Source of the DNA: Rhizobium sp. CB3090
Lineage (GTDB): Bacteria; Pseudomonadota; Alphaproteobacteria; Rhizobiales; Rhizobiaceae
DNA length: 64,000 nt
Direction: 5' to 3'
Assembly: GCF_029714285.1 (NCBI RefSeq)
Contig: NZ_CP121662.1
Location: 2,418,001 to 2,482,000 of the forward strand
Below, one piece after another: positions 45,776-54,733 of this stretch; position 1 is the first letter of the stretch; each line of letters starts with the position of its first letter. A program made the translations under genes and the position numbers. Below the pieces are notes generated by a model. It worked only from the letters and a program-made list of their open reading frames with translations. It was not told where the DNA came from and ran no database searches.

Positions 45776-48700
45776 CTATTCGGCGGCGATCGGGAGAACC
45801 TCTGCCGAATGGCTGTTGTTGTCATTGTGGTGATGCTGCTTCAGCGGACGGTTGCCCGTCAGCCTGCGGATCAGCACGTAGAACACCGGCGTCATGAAGA
45901 TGCCGAAGAACGTTACGCCGATCATGCCCGAGAACACCGCGATACCCATGGCGGCGCGCATCTCGGCACCAGCGCCGGTCGAGGTGACCAGCGGCACGAC
46001 ACCCATGATGAAAGCCATGGAGGTCATCAGGATCGGGCGCAGACGCAGACGGCTGGCTTCGACGGCAGCTTGAACCGGCGTGCGGCCTTCGAATTCCAGC
46101 TCGCGGGCGAATTCCACGATCAGGATCGCATTTTTCGCCGACAGACCGACGAGCACCACCAGGCCGATCTGGGTGAAGATATTGTTGTCTCCACCCGTGA
46201 GCCAGACACCGGTCAGCGCCGCCAATACGCCCATCGGCACGATCATGATGATGGCGAGCGGCAAGGTCAGGCTCTCGTATTGGGCGGCCAGCACGAGGAA
46301 GACGAGCAGCAGCGCCAGCGGGAAAACAACGACGCTGGAATTGCCGGCCAGAATCTGCTGGTAGGTCAGGTCCGTCCATTCGAAGTCAATGCCGGGCGGC
46401 AACGTCTCATGCAGGATCTTCTCGATCGCCGCCTGTGCCTGACCCGACGAGTAGCCGGGCGCCGGGCCGCCATTGATATCGGCCGCAAGGAAGCCGTTGT
46501 AGCGGTTCGTGCGTTCCGGACCGGTGGTGGCATCGACCTTCAGCAAAGCCGAAAGCGGGATCATCTGGCCCGATGCCGAGCGAACCTTCAACTGGCCGAT
46601 ATCGTCCGGCTGAGCGCGGAACTTGGCATCGGCCTGCACGCGGACGCTGTAGGTGCGGCCGAAGGCGTTGAAATCGTTCACGTAGAGCGAACCCAGATAG
46701 ATCTGCAGCGTCTGGAAGACATCCGTGACGGAGACCCCGAGTTGTTCGGCCTTGGCACGGTCGAGATCGGCAAAGAGCTGCGGCACGTTGATCTGGAAGC
46801 TCGAGAAGATGCCGGCGAGTTCCGGTGTCTGGTAGGCCTTGGCTATCACCGCCTTGGCCGCCTGGTCGAGAGCCTGGTTGCCGAGGCCGGCGCGATCCTC
46901 GATCTGCAGCTTGAAGCCGCCTGTCGTGCCGAGGCCGTTGACCGGCGGCGGCGGGAACATGGCGATGAAGGCGTCCTGGATGGCGCCGAACTTCTGGTTC
47001 AGCGCCATGGCGATCGCCCCACCTGAAAGGTCAGGCGTCTTGCGCTCGTCGAAGTCCTTCAACGTCACGAAAACGATGCCGGCATTCGAGGAATTGGTGA
47101 AGCCATTGATCGACAGACCCGGGAAGGCGATCGCATTGGCGACGCCCGGCTGGGCGAGCGCAATATCGGTCATGCGCTTGATCACGTTCTCCGTGCGGTC
47201 AAGGCTCGCAGCATCCGGCAACTGTGCGAAGCCGATCAGATACTGCTTGTCCTGCGACGGCACGAAACCGCCGGGAACTGTGGTGAACAGGCTGTAGGTC
47301 GCCCCCACCAGCGCGAGATAGAGCACCATGACGATGCTCTTGCGCGACACCAGGCCGCCGACGCCCTTGCCGTAGTACTTCGAACCGGCCCCGAACGCCC
47401 GGTTGAAGCCGCGGAAGAACCAGCCGAAGACCGCGTCCATGAACCGCGTCAGCCAATCCTTCGGCGCATGATGGCCCTTCAGGAGCAGGGATGCCAGTGC
47501 CGGAGACAGGGTGAGCGAGTTGAAGGCAGAGATGACGGTCGAGATGGCGATCGTCAGCGCGAACTGGCGGTAGAACTGGCCGGACAGGCCGGAGATGAAG
47601 GCGAGCGGCACGAAGACGGCGACGAGCACCAGCGCGATCGCGATGATCGGACCGGAGACTTCCTTCATGGCCTTGTAGGTGGCGTCTCGCGGACTGAGCC
47701 CGTTCTCGATATTGCGTTCGACGTTCTCAACCACCACGATCGCGTCGTCCACGACGATACCGATCGCCAGCACCAGGCCGAATAGACTGAGCGCGTTGAT
47801 CGAGAAGCCGAAGACATACATCACCGCAAAGGTGCCGATGATCGACACCGGAACGGCGATCAGCGGGATGATCGAGGCGCGCCATGTCTGCAGGAACAGG
47901 ATGACGACGAGGACGACGAGCGCGATGGCTTCGAGTAGTGTGTCGAGGACCTTTTCAATCGAGGCGCGGACGAATTTCGTCGTGTCGTAGACGATGTCGT
48001 ACTTGACGCCCGCCGGCATGGCCTGCTGCAGCTCGTTCATGGTCGAGCGCACATTGTTCGCAATCTCGATCGCGTTCGAACCGGGCGCCTGGAGAACCGC
48101 GACGGCGACCGCCGGCTTGCCGTCGAGCAGCGAACGCAGGGTATAGTCTTCCGCACCGAGCTCGACGCGGGCGACGTCGCGAAGGCGGGTGATCTCGCCG
48201 TTGGCGCCCGTCTTGACGATGATGTTGCCGAACTCCTCGGGTGTGCGCAGGCGGCCCTGGGCATTGACGTTGAGCTGCAAATCCACGCTCGGCCGGCTGG
48301 GTGAGGCACCGATGATGCCGGCCGCAGCCTGGACGTTCTGGGAGCTGATCGCATTGCTGATGTCGCTGGCGGCAAGATTATGCTCGGCTGCCTTCTGCGG
48401 ATCGATCCAGACGCGCATGGAATAGTCGCCGGCGCCGAAGACCTGCACCTGCCCGACGCCTTCGATGCGGGCGAGCCGATCCTTGATGTTCAGGGTCGCA
48501 TAGTTTCGCAGATAAGTGATGTCGTGGTCGGCCCCGTCCGAGACGAGATTGACGACCATGATGAAATCAGGCGAGCTCTTGACGGTCGTGATGCCGAGGG
48601 CACGGACTTCCGTGGGCAGGCGCGGCTCGGCCTGCGAAACGCGGTTTTGCACGAGCTGCTGCGCCTTGTCCGGATCGGTGCCGAGCTTGAAGGTGACCGT

Positions 48701-48976
48701 AACGTTGAGAACGCCGTCGGACGTTGCCTGGCTGGACATGTAGAGCATGCCCTCGACGCCGTTGATCTGCTCTTCGAGCGGCGTCGCCACCGTTTCGGCA
48801 ATGACGGTCGGGTTGGCGCCGGGATAGGTGGCGCGCACGACAATCGACGGCGGCACGACCTCTGGATATTCGGAGATCGGCAGCGCTCTAAGACCGATCA
48901 GGCCGGCGACCACGATGAGGACCGAAAGAACACCGGCAAAGACCGGGCGGTCAACAAAGAATCTGGAGATGTTCAT
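45776..48976 (-). CDS. RND multidrug efflux permease (MexF/AcrB-like)
   Basis: Inner-membrane proton-driven drug exporter, 1066 residues, twelve helices with two large periplasmic loops. N terminus NISRFFVDRPVFAGVLS, proton-relay helix GIVVDDAIVVVENVERN (paired Asp), and RLRLRPILMTSMAFIMGVVPLV in the second half are family signatures. Overall sequence resembles MexF/BepG-type pumps. It follows its membrane-fusion gene by 119 bases containing a hairpin. No outer-membrane channel gene is present here, so a TolC-like protein encoded elsewhere is presumably used. Confidence 0.95.
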   Translation of the reverse strand: MNISRFFVDRPVFAGVLSVLIVVAGLIGLRALPISEYPEVVPPSIVVRATYPGANPTVIAETVATPLEEQINGVEGMLYMSSQATSDGVLNVTVTFKLGTDPDKAQQLVQNRVSQAEPRLPTEVRALGITTVKSSPDFIMVVNLVSDGADHDITYLRNYATLNIKDRLARIEGVGQVQVFGAGDYSMRVWIDPQKAAEHNLAASDISNAISSQNVQAAAGIIGASPSRPSVDLQLNVNAQGRLRTPEEFGNIIVKTGANGEITRLRDVARVELGAEDYTLRSLLDGKPAVAVAVLQAPGSNAIEIANNVRSTMNELQQAMPAGVKYDIVYDTTKFVRASIEKVLDTLLEAIALVVLVVILFLQTWRASIIPLIAVPVSIIGTFAVMYVFGFSINALSLFGLVLAIGIVVDDAIVVVENVERNIENGLSPRDATYKAMKEVSGPIIAIALVLVAVFVPLAFISGLSGQFYRQFALTIAISTVISAFNSLTLSPALASLLLKGHHAPKDWLTRFMDAVFGWFFRGFNRAFGAGSKYYGKGVGGLVSRKSIVMVLYLALVGATYSLFTTVPGGFVPSQDKQYLIGFAQLPDAASLDRTENVIKRMTDIALAQPGVANAIAFPGLSINGFTNSSNAGIVFVTLKDFDERKTPDLSGGAIAMALNQKFGAIQDAFIAMFPPPPVNGLGTTGGFKLQIEDRAGLGNQALDQAAKAVIAKAYQTPELAGIFSSFQINVPQLFADLDRAKAEQLGVSVTDVFQTLQIYLGSLYVNDFNAFGRTYSVRVQADAKFRAQPDDIGQLKVRSASGQMIPLSALLKVDATTGPERTNRYNGFLAADINGGPAPGYSSGQAQAAIEKILHETLPPGIDFEWTDLTYQQILAGNSSVVVFPLALLLVFLVLAAQYESLTLPLAIIMIVPMGVLAALTGVWLTGGDNNIFTQIGLVVLVGLSAKNAILIVEFARELEFEGRTPVQAAVEASRLRLRPILMTSMAFIMGVVPLVTSTGAGAEMRAAMGIAVFSGMIGVTFFGIFMTPVFYVLIRRLTGNRPLKQHHHNDNNSHSAEVLPIAAE

Positions 48977-49066
48977 ATCAAAGCCCCCTCCGGGGTGAAA
49001 ACGGATGCAAAACTCCTGTCCGGCGATTTGAAAGCCGCCGGCGGATCATGCGATTTCGGATATCGG

Positions 49067-49088
49067 CCTTCTCCCCGCGGGCAGAAGG
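49067..49088. repeat. CCTTCTCCCC hairpin, imperfect copy
   Basis: CCTTCTCCCC followed by GCGGGCAGAAGG forms a hairpin with one mismatch, between the fusion-protein and pump genes. Same family as the copies at 22019, 22163 and 52329. Confidence 0.75.
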
Positions 49089-49095
49089 CGAAGTC

Positions 49096-50286
49096 TTATT
49101 GAGCGGTCGCGACCTTCTCGGCCATCTGCGGTGCGACGACTGCACCGGGACGGATGCGCTGCAGCCCGTTGACGACGATCTTCTCGCCGACTTTCAGGCC
49201 GTTCTCGATCACTCGCTGCCCGTCGACCAGCGACCCGAGTTGGACCTGCCGGTAATTGACCTTGTTTTCACCATCAACGACGAAGACGAACTTCTTGTCC
49301 TGATCAGTGCCGACTGCGCGGTCGTTGATGACGATCCTGTTTTCAGCTTTCGGCTGGCCCATGCGAACACGTACGAACTGGCCGGGGATAAGGCGCCCGC
49401 CCGGATTGTCGAAGACGGCACGTACGGCAACGGTGCCACTGGCCGCATCGACTTCATTGTCGATCAGTTGCAGCTTGCCGTTGATCGGCGTGCCGTTGTC
49501 GTTGGTGGTGCCAATCTGCACGGGGATCTGTTCGACCGGCGGAACCGCGCCATCCGTCGCCGGAAGCTGTGCGAGCGCCTGGGTGACAGTCTGTTCGCTG
49601 GCATTGAAGCTGGCGTAGATCGGATCGACCGAGACCAGCGTCGTCAGTGCCGGCGAAGCGGAACCGGCAGCAACGAGGTTGCCGACGGTGACCTCGATCT
49701 TGCCGACGCGACCGGCGATCGGAGCGCGAACCTGCGTATAGTCGAGATTCAACTGTGCCGTCTGCAGGGCGGCTTGCGCCGCCTTCAGATTGGCCTCGGC
49801 CCCGGCGTAGTTGCTGGCGCGCGTGTCCATATCGCTCTGCGAGATCGTCTTGTTGTCGGAGAGCTTCTGGCCGCGGTCGACTTCGACCTTGGCGAGATCC
49901 AGCTTGGCCTTGGCCGCAGCAACTTCCGCCTGCGCTTGGGCGACGGCCGCCTCATAGGGTGCCTGATCGATCGTCACCAGCAGGTCGCCCTGCTTGACCA
50001 ACGCGCCTTCGCGGAAGTGCACCGATTGGATGGCGCCGGCCACACGCGGACGGACTTCCACACGGTCGATGGCTTCGAGCCGGCCGGAAAACTCCTGCCA
50101 GGTCGTGATGTCGTGCGCCTCGACGGCGGCGACGGTGACGGGGATCGCCGGCTTTGCAGCCGCGGCCGCCGTCTCGGTCGCTTGAGCGCCACGGGGCATA
50201 TCCAAATACAAGGCTGCGCCTGCAACGGCCGCAGCAACACCTATGCCGGCGCCCAATAGGGCCCAGCGCTTACCGTTGGACTTCAT
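49096..50286 (-). CDS. RND periplasmic membrane-fusion protein (MexE/AcrA-like)
   Basis: Adaptor linking the RND pump to the outer-membrane channel, 396 residues. N-terminal membrane or signal segment (RWALLGAGIGVAAAVAGAALYL), lipoyl half-motifs EVRPRVAGAIQSVHFREGALVKQGDLL and YTQVRAPIAGRVGKIEVTVGNLV, a coiled-coil hairpin between them (about 110-175) and the beta-barrel domain after. No lipobox Cys, so anchored by the N-terminal helix. AGGAGAG precedes the ATG. Second in the operon, after the alpha/beta hydrolase-fold gene. Confidence 0.94.
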   Translation of the reverse strand: MKSNGKRWALLGAGIGVAAAVAGAALYLDMPRGAQATETAAAAAKPAIPVTVAAVEAHDITTWQEFSGRLEAIDRVEVRPRVAGAIQSVHFREGALVKQGDLLVTIDQAPYEAAVAQAQAEVAAAKAKLDLAKVEVDRGQKLSDNKTISQSDMDTRASNYAGAEANLKAAQAALQTAQLNLDYTQVRAPIAGRVGKIEVTVGNLVAAGSASPALTTLVSVDPIYASFNASEQTVTQALAQLPATDGAVPPVEQIPVQIGTTNDNGTPINGKLQLIDNEVDAASGTVAVRAVFDNPGGRLIPGQFVRVRMGQPKAENRIVINDRAVGTDQDKKFVFVVDGENKVNYRQVQLGSLVDGQRVIENGLKVGEKIVVNGLQRIRPGAVVAPQMAEKVATAQ

Positions 50287-50365
50287 GTTAGTCTCTCCTG
50301 TTGATCCCGGCTTGGGGCACGGGATCGAAAATTCCTAGCGTCTCGACATCATCAGACTTGGTCGA

Positions 50366-51178
50366 TCAAGCCTGCACATCCTCGACAAAGTGCCGGAAAC
50401 AACAGCAGACATCCTGCTGCCATGACGGCTTATCCTTAGACTGCCCGCCGTAGATGGTGGGCCAGCCTGTCCCGGCGGGAAGGACTTGCTGGCGAACACG
50501 AACGCCGGCCCCTTTCAGGCGGCTGCCGTATTCCATGCCCTCGTCGCGGAGCGGGTCGTCCTCGGCCGTGAGCACCAATGCCGGCGCGAGGCCCGAAAGC
50601 CGCGAACAGTATCGAGGCGCTGCATAGGGGTGACAGACACCGCCCAGGAAGCCCAGGTAACGGTTCCAACCCTCCGTCCAACGCTCGCGCATGCCGCTTT
50701 CCTCCGCCTGGAGGAAAGATTTCGATCCCATGAAAGGATCAAGCAAAGGCGAAATCAGCACCTGTCCGTCCAGCGAACCGGGCATCTGATCGCGCGCCTT
50801 TAAAGCCACGCCCGCTGCAACATTGCCACCCGATTCCTCACCGGCGACAAAGAGCAGCGATTTTTTCGCCCCGCCCAACGCAAGCATGTTCCGCTTGTTG
50901 CCGAGATAGGCGAGAATCCCGTAGGCGCATTCCAACACCTGCGGAAAGGCATTCTGGTTGCCGCTGGTGTAATCGGCCGCAACCACGATCGCACCGGCTT
51001 CCGCAAGACTTGCAGCCACCGGCCGGTCAATAGCATGCTCGGTATCGATAAAGGCACCACCATGCAGGTAAAGCACGATGGGCGCAGCCTTCTTCATACC
51101 TTCACCGTTGTAGACCCGTGCTGCAACCGGCCCCGTGGGCACGTTTTCCAGCATCACATCTTTCCACGGCGCACTCAT
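50366..51178 (-). CDS. HSL-type alpha/beta hydrolase-fold protein, probably catalytically degenerate
   Basis: Hormone-sensitive-lipase-like fold, 270 residues. The oxyanion motif YLHGGAF and the acid motif TAEDDPLRDEG are present. The nucleophile elbow reads GEESGGN where GDSAGGN is expected, which places Glu at the usual Ser position. The usual HGF His near the C terminus is replaced in LPAGTGWPTIYGG. It is the first gene of the RND operon, 79 bases before the fusion-protein gene, and divergent from LysR. It may be a binding protein rather than an esterase, or an enzyme with a shifted Ser. Confidence 0.8.
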   Translation of the reverse strand: MSAPWKDVMLENVPTGPVAARVYNGEGMKKAAPIVLYLHGGAFIDTEHAIDRPVAASLAEAGAIVVAADYTSGNQNAFPQVLECAYGILAYLGNKRNMLALGGAKKSLLFVAGEESGGNVAAGVALKARDQMPGSLDGQVLISPLLDPFMGSKSFLQAEESGMRERWTEGWNRYLGFLGGVCHPYAAPRYCSRLSGLAPALVLTAEDDPLRDEGMEYGSRLKGAGVRVRQQVLPAGTGWPTIYGGQSKDKPSWQQDVCCCFRHFVEDVQA

Positions 51179-51204
51179 GGACCCACATCCTTATCTATTC
51201 GATT

Positions 51205-51253
51205 GAACATGACCTCTTCTGAAAACCGTTTCACACGTTTCAGGATCATGTTC
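51205..51253. repeat. Dispersed ~48-bp CATGATC palindromic element, copy 2
   Basis: Ends GAACATGA (51205-51212) / TCATGTTC (51246-51253), core ACCGTTTCACACGTTT. Shares the pattern CATGA-C...CCG-TTC-CA-GTTT...GGATCATG with 37005-37052. It lies 26 bases upstream of the hydrolase-fold gene that leads the RND operon. Confidence 0.8.
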
Positions 51254-51413
51254 CGAATTACGCGGCCCCGAGCGCCCCATGCCGCTTTGCAACATTCACA
51301 TTCACAACATATTGTTATTCCGTTCTGAGAATAAGTGGCCTATATTCGATCAGACTATTCACCAGAACAAACAATCGACCCCTTTTACGCTGTGGTCGAA
51401 AGGCGCCTCAAAA

Positions 51414-52325
51414 ATGGACCAGCTATCAGCAATGCGGGCATTCGCGCGCGTGGTGGAGACGGGCAATTTCACCCGCGCCGCCACGACCCTTTCCATGCCG
51501 AAGGCGACGGTGACGACGCTCATCCAGTCGCTCGAGGCGCATTTGCATACGAAGCTCCTGAACCGCACGACCCGCCGCGTCATGGTCACGACAGACGGAG
51601 CGCTCTATTACGAACGTGCCATTCAGATCCTCTCCGAAATCGAGGAACTGGATGGCAGCATCAGCAACTCGCAAAGCCTGCCAAGCGGTCGCCTGCGCGT
51701 CGAGATGGCGGGCGCCTTCGCCGACACCATCGTCATGCCGGCAATTTGCGATTTTCATCAACGTTATCCGGACATCCGTATCGATCTCGGCGTCGGCGAC
51801 CGACTGGTGGATTATTTGGCGGAGAATGTCGACTGCGCCCTGCGTGCGGGCATGCCGAGCGATCAGTCGCTGATTGCCCGGCGCGTCGGAGAAGTGCATC
51901 TCGTCACCTGTGCCGCTCCACGCTACATCGAAAAATTCGGCATGCCCGAAAGGCCGGAAGAGCTGGAAAGCAGCCACTATGCCATCAGCTATTTTCGCGC
52001 CCAGACCGGGCGGACGATTCCGTTCGAATTCCATCGCGGCAATGAATCGCTGGAAATCAGTCCGCGCTACATCCTTTCGGTTAACGACAGCCGCAGCTAC
52101 GTCAACGCCGCATTGACCGGCCTCGGCATCGCCCAAACGCCGATATTCATGGTGCGTGATGCGCTTGCCAAGGGGGAACTCGTCTCGGTCCTCCCCGGCT
52201 GGACCCGCCCGCCCCTGCCGCTGCACATCGTCTATCCCCCGAACCGGCATCTCAGCAACAAGGTGCGCGTATTCGTCGACTGGCTGGCAAAATTGCTGGC
52301 AACGTCGCGGCTCGGAGCCGCTTAG
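51414..52325 (+). CDS. LysR-family regulator of the RND operon
   Basis: LysR regulator of 303 residues. Helix-turn-helix MDQLSAMRAFARVVETGNFTRAATTLSMPKATVTTLIQSLEAHLHTKLLNRTTRRV is of the CrgA/DsdC-like class common next to efflux and hydrolase genes. Start set at MDQLSAM; a 45-residue upstream extension is not family-like. Divergent from the hydrolase-fusion-pump operon, analogous to MexT control of MexEF. The inducer is unknown. Confidence 0.9.
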   Translation: MDQLSAMRAFARVVETGNFTRAATTLSMPKATVTTLIQSLEAHLHTKLLNRTTRRVMVTTDGALYYERAIQILSEIEELDGSISNSQSLPSGRLRVEMAGAFADTIVMPAICDFHQRYPDIRIDLGVGDRLVDYLAENVDCALRAGMPSDQSLIARRVGEVHLVTCAAPRYIEKFGMPERPEELESSHYAISYFRAQTGRTIPFEFHRGNESLEISPRYILSVNDSRSYVNAALTGLGIAQTPIFMVRDALAKGELVSVLPGWTRPPLPLHIVYPPNRHLSNKVRVFVDWLAKLLATSRLGAA

Positions 52326-52328
52326 TTC

Positions 52329-52351
52329 CCTTCTCCCCGGCGGGGAGAAGG
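52329..52351. repeat. CCTTCTCCCC hairpin, perfect copy
   Basis: CCTTCTCCCC (52329-52338), GGC, GGGGAGAAGG (52342-52351): a perfect 10-bp stem immediately after the LysR stop, between convergent genes. It may act as a terminator although T runs are poor. Confidence 0.85.
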
Positions 52352-52375
52352 TGGTGCTGCCACAATCCTACACCA

Positions 52376-52834
52376 TCAGCTCCAGGAGGCTCCCGCCGGA
52401 TGCCGGACCGTCGCGTTGAGCCGGTTCCAGACGTTGTCGACGGCAACGGAGATGATCAAAGCGGACAGTGCTTTTTCATCATAATGTTTGGCCGCCTCGT
52501 TCCATATTTCATCGCTCACCGCGTCCGGCCGGTCGGCAAGGCGGGTCATCGCTTCACCGAGCGCAAGGGCGGCGCGTTCGGCATCGGTGAAATAGGGCAT
52601 TTCGCGCCAGGCGGAGACGCCAACGATCCGCTCGATCTTTTCTCCCTCCTTCTGCAGCTTGCGGAAGCCCATATCGGTGCAAACGCTGCAGCCATTGATC
52701 TGGCTGACGCGCAGATGCACGAGATCCATCGTGTTCTCGGACACACCGCGATCCCTAATCGAGGCGCTGACCGCCAAGAGGGCTTGCAGGGTTTCCGGCA
52801 GGATGACGGCGGGGTTCTTCATGCGGGCTTGCAT
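52376..52834 (-). CDS. Carboxymuconolactone decarboxylase/AhpD-like protein, ECF41-linked
   Basis: AhpD-fold alkylhydroperoxidase-like protein, 152 residues. The redox motif is INGCSVCTDMG (CxxC), in QxNGCxxC context, with AWREMPYFTDAERAALALGEAMTRL downstream. Start chosen at the second of two adjacent ATGs, six bases after GGAG. It is divergent from a SigJ-like ECF sigma factor. Carboxymuconolactone decarboxylases are one of the three standard partners and regulatory targets of ECF41 sigma factors. Confidence 0.9.
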   Translation of the reverse strand: MQARMKNPAVILPETLQALLAVSASIRDRGVSENTMDLVHLRVSQINGCSVCTDMGFRKLQKEGEKIERIVGVSAWREMPYFTDAERAALALGEAMTRLADRPDAVSDEIWNEAAKHYDEKALSALIISVAVDNVWNRLNATVRHPAGASWS

Positions 52835-52908
52835 CATTCTCTCCTTGAGGTGTTTTTCGGTGAGCCCAACAGGGGCCGATCTTGACGGCACGGCCCTTGT
52901 CGATCCTT

Positions 52909-52935
52909 TGTCACATCGGCTGGGTTTCGTTCGTC
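52909..52935 (+). promoter_or_regulatory. ECF41-type promoter driving the sigma gene
   Basis: TGTCACA (52909-52915), 16 bases, CGTC (52932-52935). This is the published ECF41 recognition pattern (TGTCACA / CGTC) and lies 36 bases before the sigma start codon, implying autoregulation. Confidence 0.75.
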
Positions 52936-52943
52936 ATAGGCAT

Positions 52944-52970
52944 GACGGAGCACGAACAAGGAATGTGACC
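52944..52970 (-). promoter_or_regulatory. ECF41-type promoter driving the decarboxylase-like gene
   Basis: On minus: GGTCACA (52970-52964), 16 bases, CGTC (52947-52944). One mismatch to the ECF41 -35 element and the same spacing as the plus-strand promoter. It would start transcription about 100 bases before the AhpD-like gene. Confidence 0.65.
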
Positions 52971-52971
52971 G

Positions 52972-53856
52972 ATGGACGAAAAAAAGTGGCAGGCAGAAAA
53001 ATTCGAGGCCAACCGGCCGCATTTGCGCGCGGTTGCCTACCGCATGCTCGGCTCGCGCACTGAGGCGGAAGACGCGGTCCAGGAGGCTTGGTTGCGGCTC
53101 AGCCGCGCGGATATTTCTGATGTCGAAAACCTCGGCGGCTGGCTGACGACGGTCACCGCCCGCATCTGTCTCGACTGGCTGCGCTCCCGCAAATCCCGAC
53201 GCGAGGAGCCGCTGACCGTCCACGTCCCCGAACCGGTCGTCAGCCACGAAGCGGGCACAGGTACCGATCCGGAGCAGGAGGCGCTGCTTGCCGACTCAGT
53301 CGGCCTGGCGCTGCTGGTGGTGTTGGAAAAGCTGACCCCGGCCGAGCGGCTGGCCTTTGTGCTGCACGATATGTTCGACATGCCCTTCGACGACATCGCT
53401 CCGATCGTCGGGCGCACGACGACCGCCACGCGCCAGCTTGCCAGCCGGGCGCGGCGCCGGGTGCAGGGAGCGCCGGTTGCTGCGGAAGCTGATCTGACCC
53501 GCCAGCGGCATGTGGTCGATGCTTTTCTGACCGCGTCGCGCGGCGGCGACCTGCATGCGCTCCTTGCCGCTCTCGATCCGGACGTCGTCTTCCGCGCCGA
53601 TGCCGTGGCAACGCGAATGGGCTCGCTGGCGGAAATCCGTGGAAGCACGGCGGTGGCCGAAACCTTCCGCGGCCGTGCCCAGGGAGCCCTGCCGGCCGTC
53701 ATCAACGGCGCTGTCGGCGCGATCGTCGTTTTCGGCGGACAATTGCGCATCGCGCTCCGTTTTTCCGTCGCCAACGATGGCCGGATTATCGGCATCGATG
53801 CAATGGCTGATCCCGAGCAATTGCGTAGGCTCGAGGTATTGGTGATCGATCGGTGA
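52972..53856 (+). CDS. ECF41-type (SigJ-like) sigma factor with SnoaL-like C-terminal domain
   Basis: Extracytoplasmic-function sigma factor of 294 residues. Region 2 is RAVAYRMLGSRTEAEDAVQEAWLRLSRADISDVENLGGWLTTVTARICLDWLRSRKS and region 4 is LTPAERLAFVLHDMFDMPFDDIAPIVGRTTTATRQLASRARRRVQG. A SnoaL/NTF2-like extension (about 175-294) replaces a separate anti-sigma factor; in ECF41 it modulates activity. The C terminus ADPEQLRRL is close to the NPDKL motif known from the family. AAGGA precedes the ATG. Confidence 0.93.
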   Translation: MDEKKWQAEKFEANRPHLRAVAYRMLGSRTEAEDAVQEAWLRLSRADISDVENLGGWLTTVTARICLDWLRSRKSRREEPLTVHVPEPVVSHEAGTGTDPEQEALLADSVGLALLVVLEKLTPAERLAFVLHDMFDMPFDDIAPIVGRTTTATRQLASRARRRVQGAPVAAEADLTRQRHVVDAFLTASRGGDLHALLAALDPDVVFRADAVATRMGSLAEIRGSTAVAETFRGRAQGALPAVINGAVGAIVVFGGQLRIALRFSVANDGRIIGIDAMADPEQLRRLEVLVIDR

Positions 53857-53861
53857 CAATG

Positions 53862-54623
53862 TCAGCGCATCTGCGTCGGGCTCGTCCCCGTCAGCCGGCG
53901 GAACATCGCGATGAAAGCGGAGGCATTGCTATAGCCTAGCTGCACCGCGATCTGTTGCACCGGCTGACCGGCGTCAATCAGCGCCAGCGCCGCGACCAGC
54001 TTCAGCCGCTGGCGCCACTCGTTGAAGGAGATGCCGAGATGGTCGTGGCAGCGGCGGGAAAGCGTCCGCTCGGTCGTTTTTATCTGGCGCGCCCATTCCG
54101 CCAGGGACTTGCGATTACCGGGATCCGCCTGCAGCGCCTGGAGAACCGGCCCGAGCAAAACATCATCCGAGAGCGGCAAATAGCTTTCGCTGCGCGGCGC
54201 CAAACGTATCTGGTCGACCAAAACCTGGGCCAGCCGGAGATCCTCCTCGGTCTTCGGCAAGGTGATGTCACGAGCGGCGAAATCGGCAAGAATCGCCTTC
54301 AGAAGCGGGCTGAGCCCAAGCGTTGCAGGTGTCGCCGGAAGATTGGCGCAGAGCGACCGCTCGACGTAGACGGTGACATAGCGAACGTCGTACTGGTTCC
54401 ATGCTTCATGCAGCACATCGGGCGGAATCCAGATCGCGTAATGGGGCGGCGACAGATAACGCACGCCCTGAATATCGAAATCGACCACGCCGGTCAGCGC
54501 ATAGTTCAGTTCGCCCCAGGTCTGGCGTTTGGCCGGAAACACCGTGCCGCCTTTGTAATTCTCCGTGCGGAAGGAAACTGGCTGCGGCGGGTCGCCTTGA
54601 ATACGTGGTTCTCGCGGGCTCAT
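53862..54623 (-). CDS. AraC-family transcriptional regulator
   Basis: Regulator of 253 residues. The N-terminal cupin domain (about 20-110) has YLSPPHYAIWIPPDVLHEAWN. The C-terminal double helix-turn-helix (about 155-250) has SLAEWARQIKTTERTLSRRCHDHLGISFNEWRQRLKL and VQQIAVQLGYSNASAFIAMFRRLTGTSPTQMR. The cupin-AraC form is typical of regulators of divergent transporters; it is divergent from an EamA gene. Confidence 0.92.
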   Translation of the reverse strand: MSPREPRIQGDPPQPVSFRTENYKGGTVFPAKRQTWGELNYALTGVVDFDIQGVRYLSPPHYAIWIPPDVLHEAWNQYDVRYVTVYVERSLCANLPATPATLGLSPLLKAILADFAARDITLPKTEEDLRLAQVLVDQIRLAPRSESYLPLSDDVLLGPVLQALQADPGNRKSLAEWARQIKTTERTLSRRCHDHLGISFNEWRQRLKLVAALALIDAGQPVQQIAVQLGYSNASAFIAMFRRLTGTSPTQMR

Positions 54624-54642
54624 GTCCGTATTCCGCTACCGA

Positions 54643-54676
54643 TGTCTGAAACTCGCTATATACCAGTAATCAGACA
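54643..54676. promoter_or_regulatory. Inverted repeat between araC-type and EamA genes
   Basis: TGTCTGA (54643-54649) and TCAGACA (54670-54676), separated by 20 bases, centred in the 110-base divergent gap. Possible AraC-family or other operator; unverified. Confidence 0.35.
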
Positions 54677-54733
54677 AAGGGTAAAAGCGAAATCTCCATC
54701 CAGCCAGGCCGACCATCCGACAGGAGGACCGCC

